DNA of 7,437 nt from Lachnospiraceae bacterium (GCA_009774375.1 VSNO01000192.1:1-7437); one strand, 5' to 3'; positions 1 to 6,800 are shown, counted from the first letter of the stretch. Notes: a model not told the origin generated them from the sequence alone. A program made the numbers and translations.

Positions 1-660
1 GAGCACGGACCGTTTGATTTTGTCCTCGCGGATCTGGGCGTGTCATCCATGCAGATCGATGATCCGGGCAGGGGTTTTTCTTACAAGGTGGAGGGACCGC
101 TTGATCTGCGGCTGGATCCCGGACAGGGGGTATCTGCGGCAGAGCGCCTGAAAGAACTGACACAGGACGAGCTGACAGGAATGCTCGTAGAAAATGCAGA
201 CGAGCCCTATGCGGCAGAGATCGCCGCCGAGATCGTCAGGACACTGCGCCGCAGGGAGCCGATACAGACGACCACACAGCTAAAAGCAGTCATAGAGCGG
301 GCGTTGTCCGCGCTGCCTGATGACGGCGGGAAGAGAGAGATCGTCAAAAAGACCTGTCAGCGCACATTTCAGGCACTGCGCATCGATGTGAACAGCGAAT
401 TCGAAGTGCTCGAAGCATTTCTCGGCAAGCTTCCCGATGTGCTGGCGCCGAACGGCAGGGCGGCGATCCTGACTTTTCACTCCGGCGAGGACAGAATGGT
501 CAAGAAAGCCTTCAAACTGGGAAAGAAACAGGGCGTGTTCCGTGAGATCTCCGAGGAGGTCATGCGTCCGTCTGCGGAGGAATGCAGGCAGAACGGACGC
601 GCGCGTTCCACCAAGATGCGCTGGGCGGTAAAGGACGGTTCAGAGACTAAATATCAATAG
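1..660 (+). CDS. rsmH: RsmH-family 16S rRNA (cytosine-N4)-methyltransferase, C-terminal part (5' end outside window)
   Basis: RsmH uses S-adenosylmethionine to methylate N4 of cytosine 1402 in 16S rRNA. The frame is open from base 1, so 219 residues of a family that is usually about 310 are visible; a GTG at 40 lies inside the conserved core and is not the start. Visible family signatures are DLGVSS (visible residues 11-16), DDPGRGFS, the EGPLDLRLDP segment (family: DGPLDMRMDP), SAAERL, the RTFQALRIDVNSE helix, TFHSGEDR (158-165; family FHSLEDR) and a terminal GRARSTKMR. The N-terminal SAM-binding motif lies outside the window. The stretch between FHSGEDR and RARS is about 40 residues, shorter than in E. 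coli RsmH (about 58 from memory). The following gene is hisI-like, not ftsL or a penicillin-binding protein, so this is not the usual dcw location; a divergent paralogue is likely. Family membership is secure, the exact target site less so. Confidence 0.88.
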   Translation, partial: EHGPFDFVLADLGVSSMQIDDPGRGFSYKVEGPLDLRLDPGQGVSAAERLKELTQDELTGMLVENADEPYAAEIAAEIVRTLRRREPIQTTTQLKAVIERALSALPDDGGKREIVKKTCQRTFQALRIDVNSEFEVLEAFLGKLPDVLAPNGRAAILTFHSGEDRMVKKAFKLGKKQGVFREISEEVMRPSAEECRQNGRARSTKMRWAVKDGSETKYQ

Positions 661-663
661 GAG
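658..663 (+). promoter_or_regulatory. Ribosome binding site of the hisI-like gene
   Basis: TAGGAG overlaps the stop codon of the rsmH-like gene and sits 9 nt before the ATG at 673. The overlap of stop codon and Shine-Dalgarno suggests the two genes are co-transcribed and possibly translationally coupled. Confidence 0.65.
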
Positions 664-672
664 AAAACAAAA

Positions 673-1083
673 ATGGGCTATATTGAAGAGACAAACGAAT
701 TGCGGCTGGATTTTAAGAAGATCGCGGATATGTCCGGCCAGGAGGTGATCCCTGTCGCGATCCAGAACGCGGATACCAGCGAGGTGATTCTCGTGGCATA
801 TACCAACGAGCTGGCGCTGCTCGAGTCAGTCAGACTGCGCAGACTGGTGCTCTGGAGCACTTCGCGGAACGAGTTATGGCACAAGGGAAAGACATCGGGC
901 AATGAGTTTGAACTGACAGAGATCCTGGTCAACTGCGAGCAGAATTCGCTGGTATACAAAGTCCGTCCGATGAATGGGAACATCTGTCACACGTCATACA
1001 GAGGAGTGGTAAACAATTGTTTCTACAGGCGGCTTGACATGGATACCATGAAGCTGGTGAATCTAAACGAGGAAGGAGCATGA
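673..1083 (+). CDS. hisI: HisI-like protein (phosphoribosyl-AMP cyclohydrolase family) with altered metal-binding motif
   Basis: Classical HisI opens the adenine ring of phosphoribosyl-AMP in histidine synthesis and is a zinc- and magnesium-dependent dimer in the cytoplasm. The 136 residues cover one HisI domain with no HisE fusion. Family features are VIPVAIQNADTSEVILVAYTNE (residues 25-46), LWSTSRNELWHKGKTSG (60-76), and three cysteines at the zinc positions (C88, C105, C116). Two things are unusual. The acidic motif D-C-D-x-D that surrounds the first cysteine in classical HisI is N87-C88-E89-Q90-N91 here. The CHT...CFYR segment has 11 residues from cysteine to cysteine instead of the usual 7. 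A true cyclohydrolase is therefore uncertain: this may be a subfamily with another substrate. It starts 12 nt after the rsmH-like stop and no other his gene is in view. The ATG at 673 is chosen for its ribosome binding site and domain length. Confidence 0.85.
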   Translation: MGYIEETNELRLDFKKIADMSGQEVIPVAIQNADTSEVILVAYTNELALLESVRLRRLVLWSTSRNELWHKGKTSGNEFELTEILVNCEQNSLVYKVRPMNGNICHTSYRGVVNNCFYRRLDMDTMKLVNLNEEGA

Positions 1084-1124
1084 TAAAAGGGGAGGATCAT
1101 ATGCGGACAATGCATGAAAAATGA
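1080..1124 (+). other. Tiny ORF (14 codons, or 7 from the internal ATG) between hisI-like and tldD
   Basis: An ATG at 1080 overlaps the hisI-like TGA in an ATGA arrangement and reads MIKGEDHMRTMHEK before a stop at 1122-1124. Its upstream AGGAAGGAG is only 1 nt away, too close to work well. The internal ATG at 1101 is preceded by GGGGAGG (1089-1095) at a good 5-nt spacing and gives only MRTMHEK. It could be a vestigial start region, a coupling leader or chance. No run of histidines, cysteines or serines suggests attenuation or a modified-peptide precursor. There is no evidence that it is translated. Confidence 0.2.
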
Positions 1125-1127
1125 AAT

Positions 1128-1136
1128 AGGAAGGAG
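1128..1136 (+). promoter_or_regulatory. Ribosome binding site of tldD
   Basis: AGGAAGGAG is a near-perfect anti-16S match and lies 5 nt before the ATG at 1142. It decides the tldD start over the ATG at 1114, which opens a different frame. Confidence 0.75.
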
Positions 1137-1141
1137 CAGAC

Positions 1142-2572
1142 ATGAAAGTACAGGAAAGTTTATTTATTCAGAAAAAGAAACCGCTGCTAAAGAAGTTATT
1201 GGATATGCTGCTGGAGCGGTATCCGTATGCATCGATATTGGCGGAGGACGCAAAGTCAGGGAACTACAGTGTTTCAAGGAAAAATATGAGTGTCAGCGAG
1301 GCAAAACGCGGCACTTCCAGGGGATTCGTGGTGAAAGTATCGGATGGAAAGCATTATGCGGAGTATTCTTTTAACCAGATCGCGGAGCAAGATCTGGATG
1401 ATCTCTGCGCCCGCATCGCGGAATTGGTGGAGTCCTCTGATAAGGTCATGCCAGAAGGCTTATGCGAGAGCGAATATCATGTGCCGGCAGAGGAAAAGGC
1501 GGAGTTTTGCGGCAGTACGGATTATGAGATCGATCCCGAAACGCTGGGAGATGATGCGATACTGGCGCATTTTGTAAAGATCAGGGATGAAGGACTGGCA
1601 TTCAGCGAAAAGATCCTGGATTGCCAAGTGAGCGCCAGTTATCAGAGATACACGAAACTGTTCTGGTCGAGAGACCGCATGATGGAACAGATTGTGATGT
1701 GGATGACAGGCCTGCTTTGTTTTGTCGCGTATTATTGGGAGGAGTTCAAGACATATTACCGGACGTACTCCAATCTGGGCGGTGCAGAAGTGCTTTCACA
1801 GATCGATGCGGATATCGAGGAATGCGCGAAAGCCGTGCTGGAGCTTCTCGACAGTGAGACGATCACGCCGGGAGAATACGACTGTATCTGTTCGCCGGAG
1901 GTCACAGGCATGATCGTGCATGAGGCGTTTGGCCATGGTGTCGAGATGGACATGTTTGTGAAGAAGCGTGCACTTGCGGAACAGTATGTGGGTGAGCGCG
2001 TGGCATCAGATCTTGTCACAATGCATGACGGCGCCACGGCAGCTAGGGAGGTGGCGACCTATTATTTTGATGATGAAGGAACGATGGCACACGATACGAC
2101 AGTGATCGATCGGGGAATCCTGAAAAGCGGGATCAGTGACCTGCAGTCCGCCCTGGTACTGAACACAGAGCCGACTGGAAACGGGAGAAGGGAGAGTTTC
2201 CGCAGGAAGGCGTACACGCGCATGACCAACACCTTTTTTGAGGGCGGTGCAGACACAAAAGAAGAGATGATCGCATCGATCCGGTATGGATTCCTGCTGG
2301 AAAATCCGAAGAGCGGCATGGAAGATCCAAAGAACTGGGGAATTCAGTGCATGGTCAATATCGCGAGGGAGATCCGTGACGGCAGACTGACGGGGAAGAT
2401 CTTTTCGCCGATCGTCCTCACAGGCTATGTACCAGATCTGTTAAAGTCGATCTCCATGATGTCAGAGAATGTGTATCTCGGCGGCAGCGGCATGTGTGGA
2501 AAAGGATATAAGGAGTGGGTGAAGGTATCGGATGGAGGTCCTTATATCAAGGCAAAGATCCGTCTGGGTTAA
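1142..2572 (+). CDS. tldD: TldD-family zinc metallopeptidase (catalytic subunit)
   Basis: TldD is the catalytic half of the cytoplasmic TldD/TldE protease, which in E. coli trims the microcin B17 leader and degrades the antitoxin CcdA; it takes thread-like peptides into a central cavity. The 476 residues match the usual length. An N-terminal substrate-channel domain spans about 1-225 and the catalytic domain about 235-476. Key residues are the HExxxH motif HEAFGHG (H260, E261, H265), the family hallmark EPTGNGRRES (343-352) followed by RMTNTFFEGG, and a C-terminal GMCGKG with C452, the expected third zinc ligand. The site looks complete, so the enzyme should be active. The start is fixed by AGGAAGGAG 5 nt upstream. 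The tldE gene follows after 26 nt, the normal pairing. The hisI-like gene ends 58 nt before, without a visible terminator, so it probably shares the transcript. The natural substrate cannot be told from the window. Confidence 0.93.
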   Translation: MKVQESLFIQKKKPLLKKLLDMLLERYPYASILAEDAKSGNYSVSRKNMSVSEAKRGTSRGFVVKVSDGKHYAEYSFNQIAEQDLDDLCARIAELVESSDKVMPEGLCESEYHVPAEEKAEFCGSTDYEIDPETLGDDAILAHFVKIRDEGLAFSEKILDCQVSASYQRYTKLFWSRDRMMEQIVMWMTGLLCFVAYYWEEFKTYYRTYSNLGGAEVLSQIDADIEECAKAVLELLDSETITPGEYDCICSPEVTGMIVHEAFGHGVEMDMFVKKRALAEQYVGERVASDLVTMHDGATAAREVATYYFDDEGTMAHDTTVIDRGILKSGISDLQSALVLNTEPTGNGRRESFRRKAYTRMTNTFFEGGADTKEEMIASIRYGFLLENPKSGMEDPKNWGIQCMVNIAREIRDGRLTGKIFSPIVLTGYVPDLLKSISMMSENVYLGGSGMCGKGYKEWVKVSDGGPYIKAKIRLG

Positions 2573-2586
2573 AGTATCAGGAAAGG

Positions 2587-2601
2587 CAGGGATAAAAGTT
2601 G
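2587..2601 (+). promoter_or_regulatory. Ribosome binding site and TTG start of tldE
   Basis: CAGGGA (2587-2592) stands 6 nt before TTG at 2599. The next in-frame ATG (2656) would remove 19 residues that form the expected N-terminal helix of the family and has no comparable site, so TTG is preferred. Confidence 0.6.
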
Positions 2602-3885
2602 ATAGAACAGATCAAAGCTGTATTAGCGCAGCTGGGAATAAAAGAATATCGCATCATGGAGAGTGTGCAGGCGTCGATAGAATGTTTTTTTGTCAGGAAA
2701 AAACTGGATCTGAAGAGGCGGACGGATCTGACAGATTACGATGTTGTCGTATTTTGTCCGCATGAGCAGGACGGAGAAAAGAAACTTGGTTCTTCGGCGG
2801 TCATCATCCACCCGGAAATGGATACGGAAGAGATCAGGCGATCGCTGCAGAAAGCGTACCATGCAGCAGCGCTGGTAAGCAACGAATACTATGAGCTGAA
2901 TGCCGGAAAAAGGGAAGAGTTTGTCAGAGCGGACAGCCAGTTTGCGGGTCAGAGTCTCGAGGAGAGCACCCGGCAGATCGTGGAGGCGTTGTACGAAGCG
3001 GACAATTCTGAGAAAGTGTTTATCAATTCTGCGGAAGTATTTACGACGCGTACTGTGCGCCGGATCGTAAATTCCAGAGGGGTGGATGTCAGCTACGAGA
3101 CATATCTGGTTTCCGGAGAGTATGTGGTACAGTGTGTCGAACCGCAGGATGTGGAGACATATCACCATTTTTCTTATCATGATGCCAAACTGGACGCATT
3201 GCGCCAGGATGTGGCGGAAGCGCTTGCGATGACACAGTCAAGGGCGGAGGCAGAAAGAGCGCCCAGGGCAGGAAAATACACGATCCTTCTGTCGGGGAAG
3301 AACCTGCAGGAGATCATGCAGTATTACTGCGGGCGTTCCAGTGCGGGCGTCGTTTACCAGAAGTATTCCAATTATCAGATCGGCGATCATGTGCAGGGCG
3401 ATGCGATACAGGGCGATGCGCTCACGATATACATGAAAGCGAAAGAACCCTACAGCGATGAGGGGATTGCGATGAAGGACCGACTGCTGATGGAGAACGG
3501 GACGCTGAAAATGTTTCACGGGGGATGCAGGTATTCTTATTATCTTGGCATCGAACCCACGGGAAATTATACCAGCATCTCGGTTCCCGTCGGCAGCAGG
3601 ACGATGGAAGAGCTGAAAGCGTCCCCGTATCTGCACATCGTGAGCTTTTCGGATTTTCAGATGGATATCATGACCGGGCATTTTGGCGGGGAGATCCGCC
3701 TGGCGTTCTTGTATGACGGTGAAAAAGTGACACCCGTGACAGGCGGATCGGTCAACGGCAGTATCCTGGCAGTACAGGCAAATATGCTCTTTTCCAAAGA
3801 GCGCTATCAGAATGACGAATATGAGGGACCTTATGCGGTAAGGATCGAGGGCGTGGATGTAGCCGGGACAGATCAGGACCAATAG
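2599..3885 (+). CDS. pmbA: TldE/PmbA-family protein (non-catalytic partner of TldD)
   Basis: TldE (PmbA) pairs with TldD to build the protease cavity and in known cases lacks the metal site itself. The 428 residues are near the usual length. The N-terminal half (about 1-220) is the substrate-channel domain; the C-terminal half begins near GKYTILLSG (about 225) and contains YSDEGIAMKDRLLMENGTLK (matching the family's DDEG...LIENGVLK), GIEPTGN, MTGHFGG (358-364; family TGdFS.G) and NGSILAVQANMLF (family GNlxdml). No HExxxH motif is present where TldD has it, and no zinc cysteine near the end, as expected for the inactive subunit. It lies 26 nt after tldD and most likely shares its transcript. 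A 15-bp tandem duplication inserts a QGDAI/QGDAL repeat near residues 266-275. It uses a TTG start. Its stop codon is 1 nt from the stop of the convergent permease gene. The pairing with tldD makes the call firm despite divergence. Confidence 0.9.
   Translation: MIEQIKAVLAQLGIKEYRIMESVQASIECFFVRKKLDLKRRTDLTDYDVVVFCPHEQDGEKKLGSSAVIIHPEMDTEEIRRSLQKAYHAAALVSNEYYELNAGKREEFVRADSQFAGQSLEESTRQIVEALYEADNSEKVFINSAEVFTTRTVRRIVNSRGVDVSYETYLVSGEYVVQCVEPQDVETYHHFSYHDAKLDALRQDVAEALAMTQSRAEAERAPRAGKYTILLSGKNLQEIMQYYCGRSSAGVVYQKYSNYQIGDHVQGDAIQGDALTIYMKAKEPYSDEGIAMKDRLLMENGTLKMFHGGCRYSYYLGIEPTGNYTSISVPVGSRTMEELKASPYLHIVSFSDFQMDIMTGHFGGEIRLAFLYDGEKVTPVTGGSVNGSILAVQANMLFSKERYQNDEYEGPYAVRIEGVDVAGTDQDQ
3394..3423 (+). 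repeat. 15-bp tandem duplication inside tldE
   Basis: CAGGGCGATGCG at 3394-3405 recurs exactly at 3409-3420, with period 15, so the protein reads QGDAI then QGDAL. The duplication is in frame and lies in the segment that corresponds to the G-E-x-V-A-S loop of TldD proteins. It looks like a small slippage-type expansion. Confidence 0.8.
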
Positions 3886-3886
3886 G

Positions 3887-4630
3887 TCAGGCTTTTCTGG
3901 ACTTGCGGGCTGACAGCGCTGCGGTGAGATAGATGCAGGCGGCGCCAAGCGCGAGATACAGCAGCCGGGCGGCAATAAATCCGGCACCGACCGTAAATGC
4001 CGGCTCACCGTCCGCACCGGCAGGGAGCGTCAGCGGAACGGACGAGAAGTATCCCGCGCCAAAAAGGTCAAAGACACCTGTGACATTGCAAAGGACAAGG
4101 ACAGCCATCATCAAAACATAGATCAGGCCGCAGTGCAGGCTGCCGAGGAGCTGTCCCAGACCATTTACCAATATAAAACAAGGCAGCAGGAGCAGGACGG
4201 ACGGCAGGATGAACGGCGCAAAGTTTCGAAATCCAAAAAGGCGCATGTAAAATAACAGTGCGAGCAGGATCACCACGAGACTGATCAGCAGAAAGCAGAT
4301 GCCAGCAGTCACCGTCCGTATCGTGACCTGATCAAAGGGCGAGAACGGGGCGGCGGCTGTCAGGATCTCAACCTGCTTCTGCTTTTTACTGTAGTAACTG
4401 GACAGCAGGAGCAAAACTGTGACCGCCGCGACTGGGAGCGTCCTGCCGAGATAAGTGCAGTAGCTCCACACGGAAAAGGGTGCAGTGTACGCAGTGCCCC
4501 TGATGATGTCATAGGACAATAAAAACCATGCGGACAGACCGTTCATGAGCAGCAGTCCCAAAAAGAGTCTGTTCATGAGCGCCCGCCGCAGTTCATAACA
4601 CAATATTTTGAGAAAACACATCTTATTCAA
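3887..4630 (-). CDS. ABC-2 type transporter permease (last gene of the exporter cassette)
   Basis: This 247-residue integral membrane protein has about six hydrophobic segments near residues 20-40, 53-78, 105-129, 137-162, 166-184 and 214-241, with a basic cytoplasmic N-terminus and a basic tail (ARKSRKA). There is no signal peptide and no enzymatic motif. The layout is that of ABC-2 type permeases, which form the membrane channel of exporters. It follows the permease-peptidase gene with an 8-nt overlap and probably pairs with that protein's membrane part to form a heterodimeric channel driven by the ATPase encoded further upstream. The TTG at 4630 is chosen because GGAGG (4644 to 4640) stands 9 nt before it; the alternative ATG at 4621, three codons on, lies 18 nt from that site. 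The transported substrate is unknown. The sequence alone is divergent; the call rests on hydrophobicity and operon position. Confidence 0.82.
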   Translation of the reverse strand: MNKMCFLKILCYELRRALMNRLFLGLLLMNGLSAWFLLSYDIIRGTAYTAPFSVWSYCTYLGRTLPVAAVTVLLLLSSYYSKKQKQVEILTAAAPFSPFDQVTIRTVTAGICFLLISLVVILLALLFYMRLFGFRNFAPFILPSVLLLLPCFILVNGLGQLLGSLHCGLIYVLMMAVLVLCNVTGVFDLFGAGYFSSVPLTLPAGADGEPAFTVGAGFIAARLLYLALGAACIYLTAALSARKSRKA

Positions 4631-6800
4631 GGTTCAGATCCTCCTCTGTCAATCCCAGATAATTCAGAAAATCAGTAAAGTAAAAGTCGTTTTCCTGATA
4701 CTGATCCCGCTCCGCATACATCTGGCGCAGGATCTCGTCCATCTTGTCTTCGCCCCCGACCAGCTTCTCTGCTTTCAGGATCATCAGCGGCATGCGCTGA
4801 TACTGGTTGATGACTTTGTTCGCAGACCGGATCTGCGCCTGATACAGTTCCGGGAGCAGATCGAGATATTCCGGGTGGCGGTTGTAGAAACTTCGGTTCT
4901 GTTCGTCCACGGCCTCCTTCCACGCATCGACGTAGTACTGTTGTGCATAGAGTTCTCCGTATTTTTCTTTGACAAGACGGTAAGTGGAGTAGACAGTCAG
5001 TCCCTCTGAACTCCACAGCTCCTCATCTGCACAGGAGAGTCCGAGTCCGCCCCACCACTGATGGAGCATCTCGTGGATAAAGACCTCTGTCGCACTGGCG
5101 CCCTTGTCCGTGTCGCTCAGTGTATCCGGCGCCAGCACAGTCTCAAACCATGTGGATACGCCGCGCAGCGCATAACCGCCCCCGAACATGGCGCTCTCCT
5201 GACGAAGGAGCAGGTGGTTGTTATTGGCTGAGAAGAGTTCCCCGTAATGTTCTGTGCCGTACGTGAGAATATCGATGATCGTCTGTTGGATATCATTTTT
5301 CGCGACAATCTCCTCATATGCCGTTCCATAGGCAAAATCAACCGCCAGGTCACCGATCCGAAAGGCGTCGACCGTGTAATATCCGGCTGTCAGATCGCCG
5401 ATATATTTGGGACATCTCGCCCTCCAAGTTCTCGTTCCATCTCCGTTGTCGACGGAGTCAGTCATCAGTTCATGGTTCAGAAAGGGCGTCAGGTTGTCGG
5501 GGATCGTGATGTCAGCCACAGCAGCCTCGTCCACACCGGTATAGTAGTTTTCCAGGATAGGTACGATCGCAACGGAGGACAGTGAGATATAGTCGCGGTC
5601 GATCGTGTCCCGCACCATGGAGTTGGACCAGTATTTTCCCTGTGTAGGAAAACCGCTGTACTCGATCACAAGTGTCTTGCTGCAAAGCTGCTCCGGAAGC
5701 TCGAAATAAGTGGGGCGCTGTCCGTTGATATCGCTGTCCACGGTTCGAAATGGGATATTTTCACCGTCATAGGTCATTTTGGTGATCGTGTAGCCGGGGT
5801 TGAGATTCAGTACGTCCTCTCCGCGACAGGGAACCTGAATGTCATATTCCGCTTTTGCGGAGAGTGTTCCCGTTGCGGGATCCAGATCAAGGCTGTACCG
5901 GATCGCGCTGATCCTGTTGGCATCATCGATTTCCCATACATTGTCCGAAGCAACGTATTCATCGGGGCCATGGTCGATAAAGGGCTGAAAATCCCACAGA
6001 AGGATTCCGGCTGTGACGAACATGACGGCGGGTATCAGAACAGGCAGTTTTTGAATGTTTCTCAATATAGAAAAAACAAGCCCTCTCTGATATCTGCGGA
6101 TACATAATATAGAAAACAGCCATATGCCCAGCGCGATACCAAGCCATAGAACCCGTGTGTACAGTCCGATCCGCAGAGGCCAGATGGTCGGGAAACCATC
6201 GGAGTACGTGATGACAAACGGATTGATCCAACGCATGAAGTAATCGGAGGCGGCGATCCCGCTGATGCTCACGCCGGCAAGCGCGATATACAGTATACAA
6301 GTCAGCTCGACGCGCCGCGTGATCTGGTAAAGCGCATCTGCAAACAGTATGGAGACCCACCAGGTCGGGAGCATGAATACCATAAAATTTGCGAAGTAAA
6401 AGCCAGGTGAAAATAAGTAAGACATTTTGGAGGCGGTGCAGGGCAGATAGACCAGCGCAGTGAGTACAGTCACGGCTGCGGACAGTGTCATCAGCGCCAG
6501 TGTCCTTGCTGCGGACAGGAATGCGGGCGGTGCGACGGCGTCTGTCAGTACATGGACACAGCTGCGCTGCAGTCTGTCGGCCTCCAGGATCATGACCACC
6601 GCCCACACTATGGCGCCGGCAGTCGTTCCTGTCAGTACCGGTGTCAGAATGTAGTGGGCGGACATGGAACGGCCGCCGGAGAAGGCCGTCAGAAGATTGC
6701 CCAGCGGCAGTGAGAGTATGGACAGGATCGCCGCTATCGCTGCAGTCCGGGACAACAGCAGGCGCCTGAACTCGACACGGTATAAAGAAAACAGTCTCAT
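4623..6800 (-). CDS. ABC-2 permease fused to a C-terminal M1-family (gluzincin) zinc peptidase domain
   Basis: This 725-residue protein joins two modules. Residues 1 to about 240 hold six hydrophobic segments (about 17-38, 52-72, 95-120, 131-154, 166-186, 211-232), followed by a seventh at 252-270. Residues about 275-725 are soluble: a beta-rich region like the M1 N-terminal domain (about 290-480), then the catalytic domain with HEMLHQWW (H576, E577, H580) and, exactly 18 residues after H580, the third zinc ligand E599 in SSEGLTVY. Y667 in NQYQRMPLMIL fits the position of the M1 catalytic tyrosine. The GAMEN exopeptidase motif is not recognisable; the matching area reads SAMFGGGYALRG (536-547). 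With seven membrane segments the peptidase domain should face outside if the N-terminus is cytoplasmic. Its ATG overlaps the ATPase stop (ATGA), showing one operon. Similar permease/M1 fusions are known in databases; the substrate here is unknown. Cleavage of a peptide linked to export is inference. Confidence 0.9.
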   Translation of the reverse strand: MRLFSLYRVEFRRLLLSRTAAIAAILSILSLPLGNLLTAFSGGRSMSAHYILTPVLTGTTAGAIVWAVVMILEADRLQRSCVHVLTDAVAPPAFLSAARTLALMTLSAAVTVLTALVYLPCTASKMSYLFSPGFYFANFMVFMLPTWWVSILFADALYQITRRVELTCILYIALAGVSISGIAASDYFMRWINPFVITYSDGFPTIWPLRIGLYTRVLWLGIALGIWLFSILCIRRYQRGLVFSILRNIQKLPVLIPAVMFVTAGILLWDFQPFIDHGPDEYVASDNVWEIDDANRISAIRYSLDLDPATGTLSAKAEYDIQVPCRGEDVLNLNPGYTITKMTYDGENIPFRTVDSDINGQRPTYFELPEQLCSKTLVIEYSGFPTQGKYWSNSMVRDTIDRDYISLSSVAIVPILENYYTGVDEAAVADITIPDNLTPFLNHELMTDSVDNGDGTRTWRARCPKYIGDLTAGYYTVDAFRIGDLAVDFAYGTAYEEIVAKNDIQQTIIDILTYGTEHYGELFSANNNHLLLRQESAMFGGGYALRGVSTWFETVLAPDTLSDTDKGASATEVFIHEMLHQWWGGLGLSCADEELWSSEGLTVYSTYRLVKEKYGELYAQQYYVDAWKEAVDEQNRSFYNRHPEYLDLLPELYQAQIRSANKVINQYQRMPLMILKAEKLVGGEDKMDEILRQMYAERDQYQENDFYFTDFLNYLGLTEEDLNLE
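4628..4644 (-). promoter_or_regulatory. Ribosome binding site and TTG start of the second permease
   Basis: On the minus strand GGAGG (4644 to 4640) is 9 nt before TTG (4630 to 4628). Both lie inside the 3' end of the upstream permease-peptidase gene, whose stop is at 4625-4623, so translation of the two is likely coupled. Confidence 0.6.

Larger units (their letters stand above)
1070..1138 (+). repeat. Direct repeat AGGAAGGAGCA, two copies 58 bp apart
   Basis: The identical 11-mer occurs at 1070-1080 (end of the hisI-like gene) and at 1128-1138 (ribosome binding site of tldD), each followed closely by an ATG. Between them lies a third Shine-Dalgarno, GGGGAGG. This may reflect a short duplication of a translation start region; purine-rich RBS sequences also recur by chance. 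Confidence 0.5.

Noticed and set aside
1084..1141. Terminator between the hisI-like gene and tldD
   Set aside because: Only a 4-bp ATGC/GCAT pairing (1101-1115) is present, with no following T-run.
1114..1374. Plus-strand 86-codon ORF starting before tldD
   Set aside because: It overlaps tldD in another frame, lacks a domain, and the strong RBS is spaced for the ATG at 1142 instead.
1679..1775. Hydrophobic, aromatic-rich stretch in TldD (about residues 180-212) as a membrane segment
   Set aside because: It is short, interrupted by charged residues, and falls where the TldD N-terminal domain has beta strands; TldD proteins are cytoplasmic.
2623..3180. Minus-strand 185-codon open frame opposite tldE
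   Set aside because: No recognisable domain; composition typical of antisense translation of a real gene.
3238..4017. Minus-strand 259-codon open frame opposite the tldE 3' half
   Set aside because: Antisense shadow of tldE running into the permease gene, with no motif, no ribosome binding site considered convincing, and Arg/His/Pro-rich composition.
4608..5009. Plus-strand 133-codon ORF opposite the peptidase domain
   Set aside because: Antisense to the conserved zinc-peptidase coding region, with no domain or supporting neighbour.
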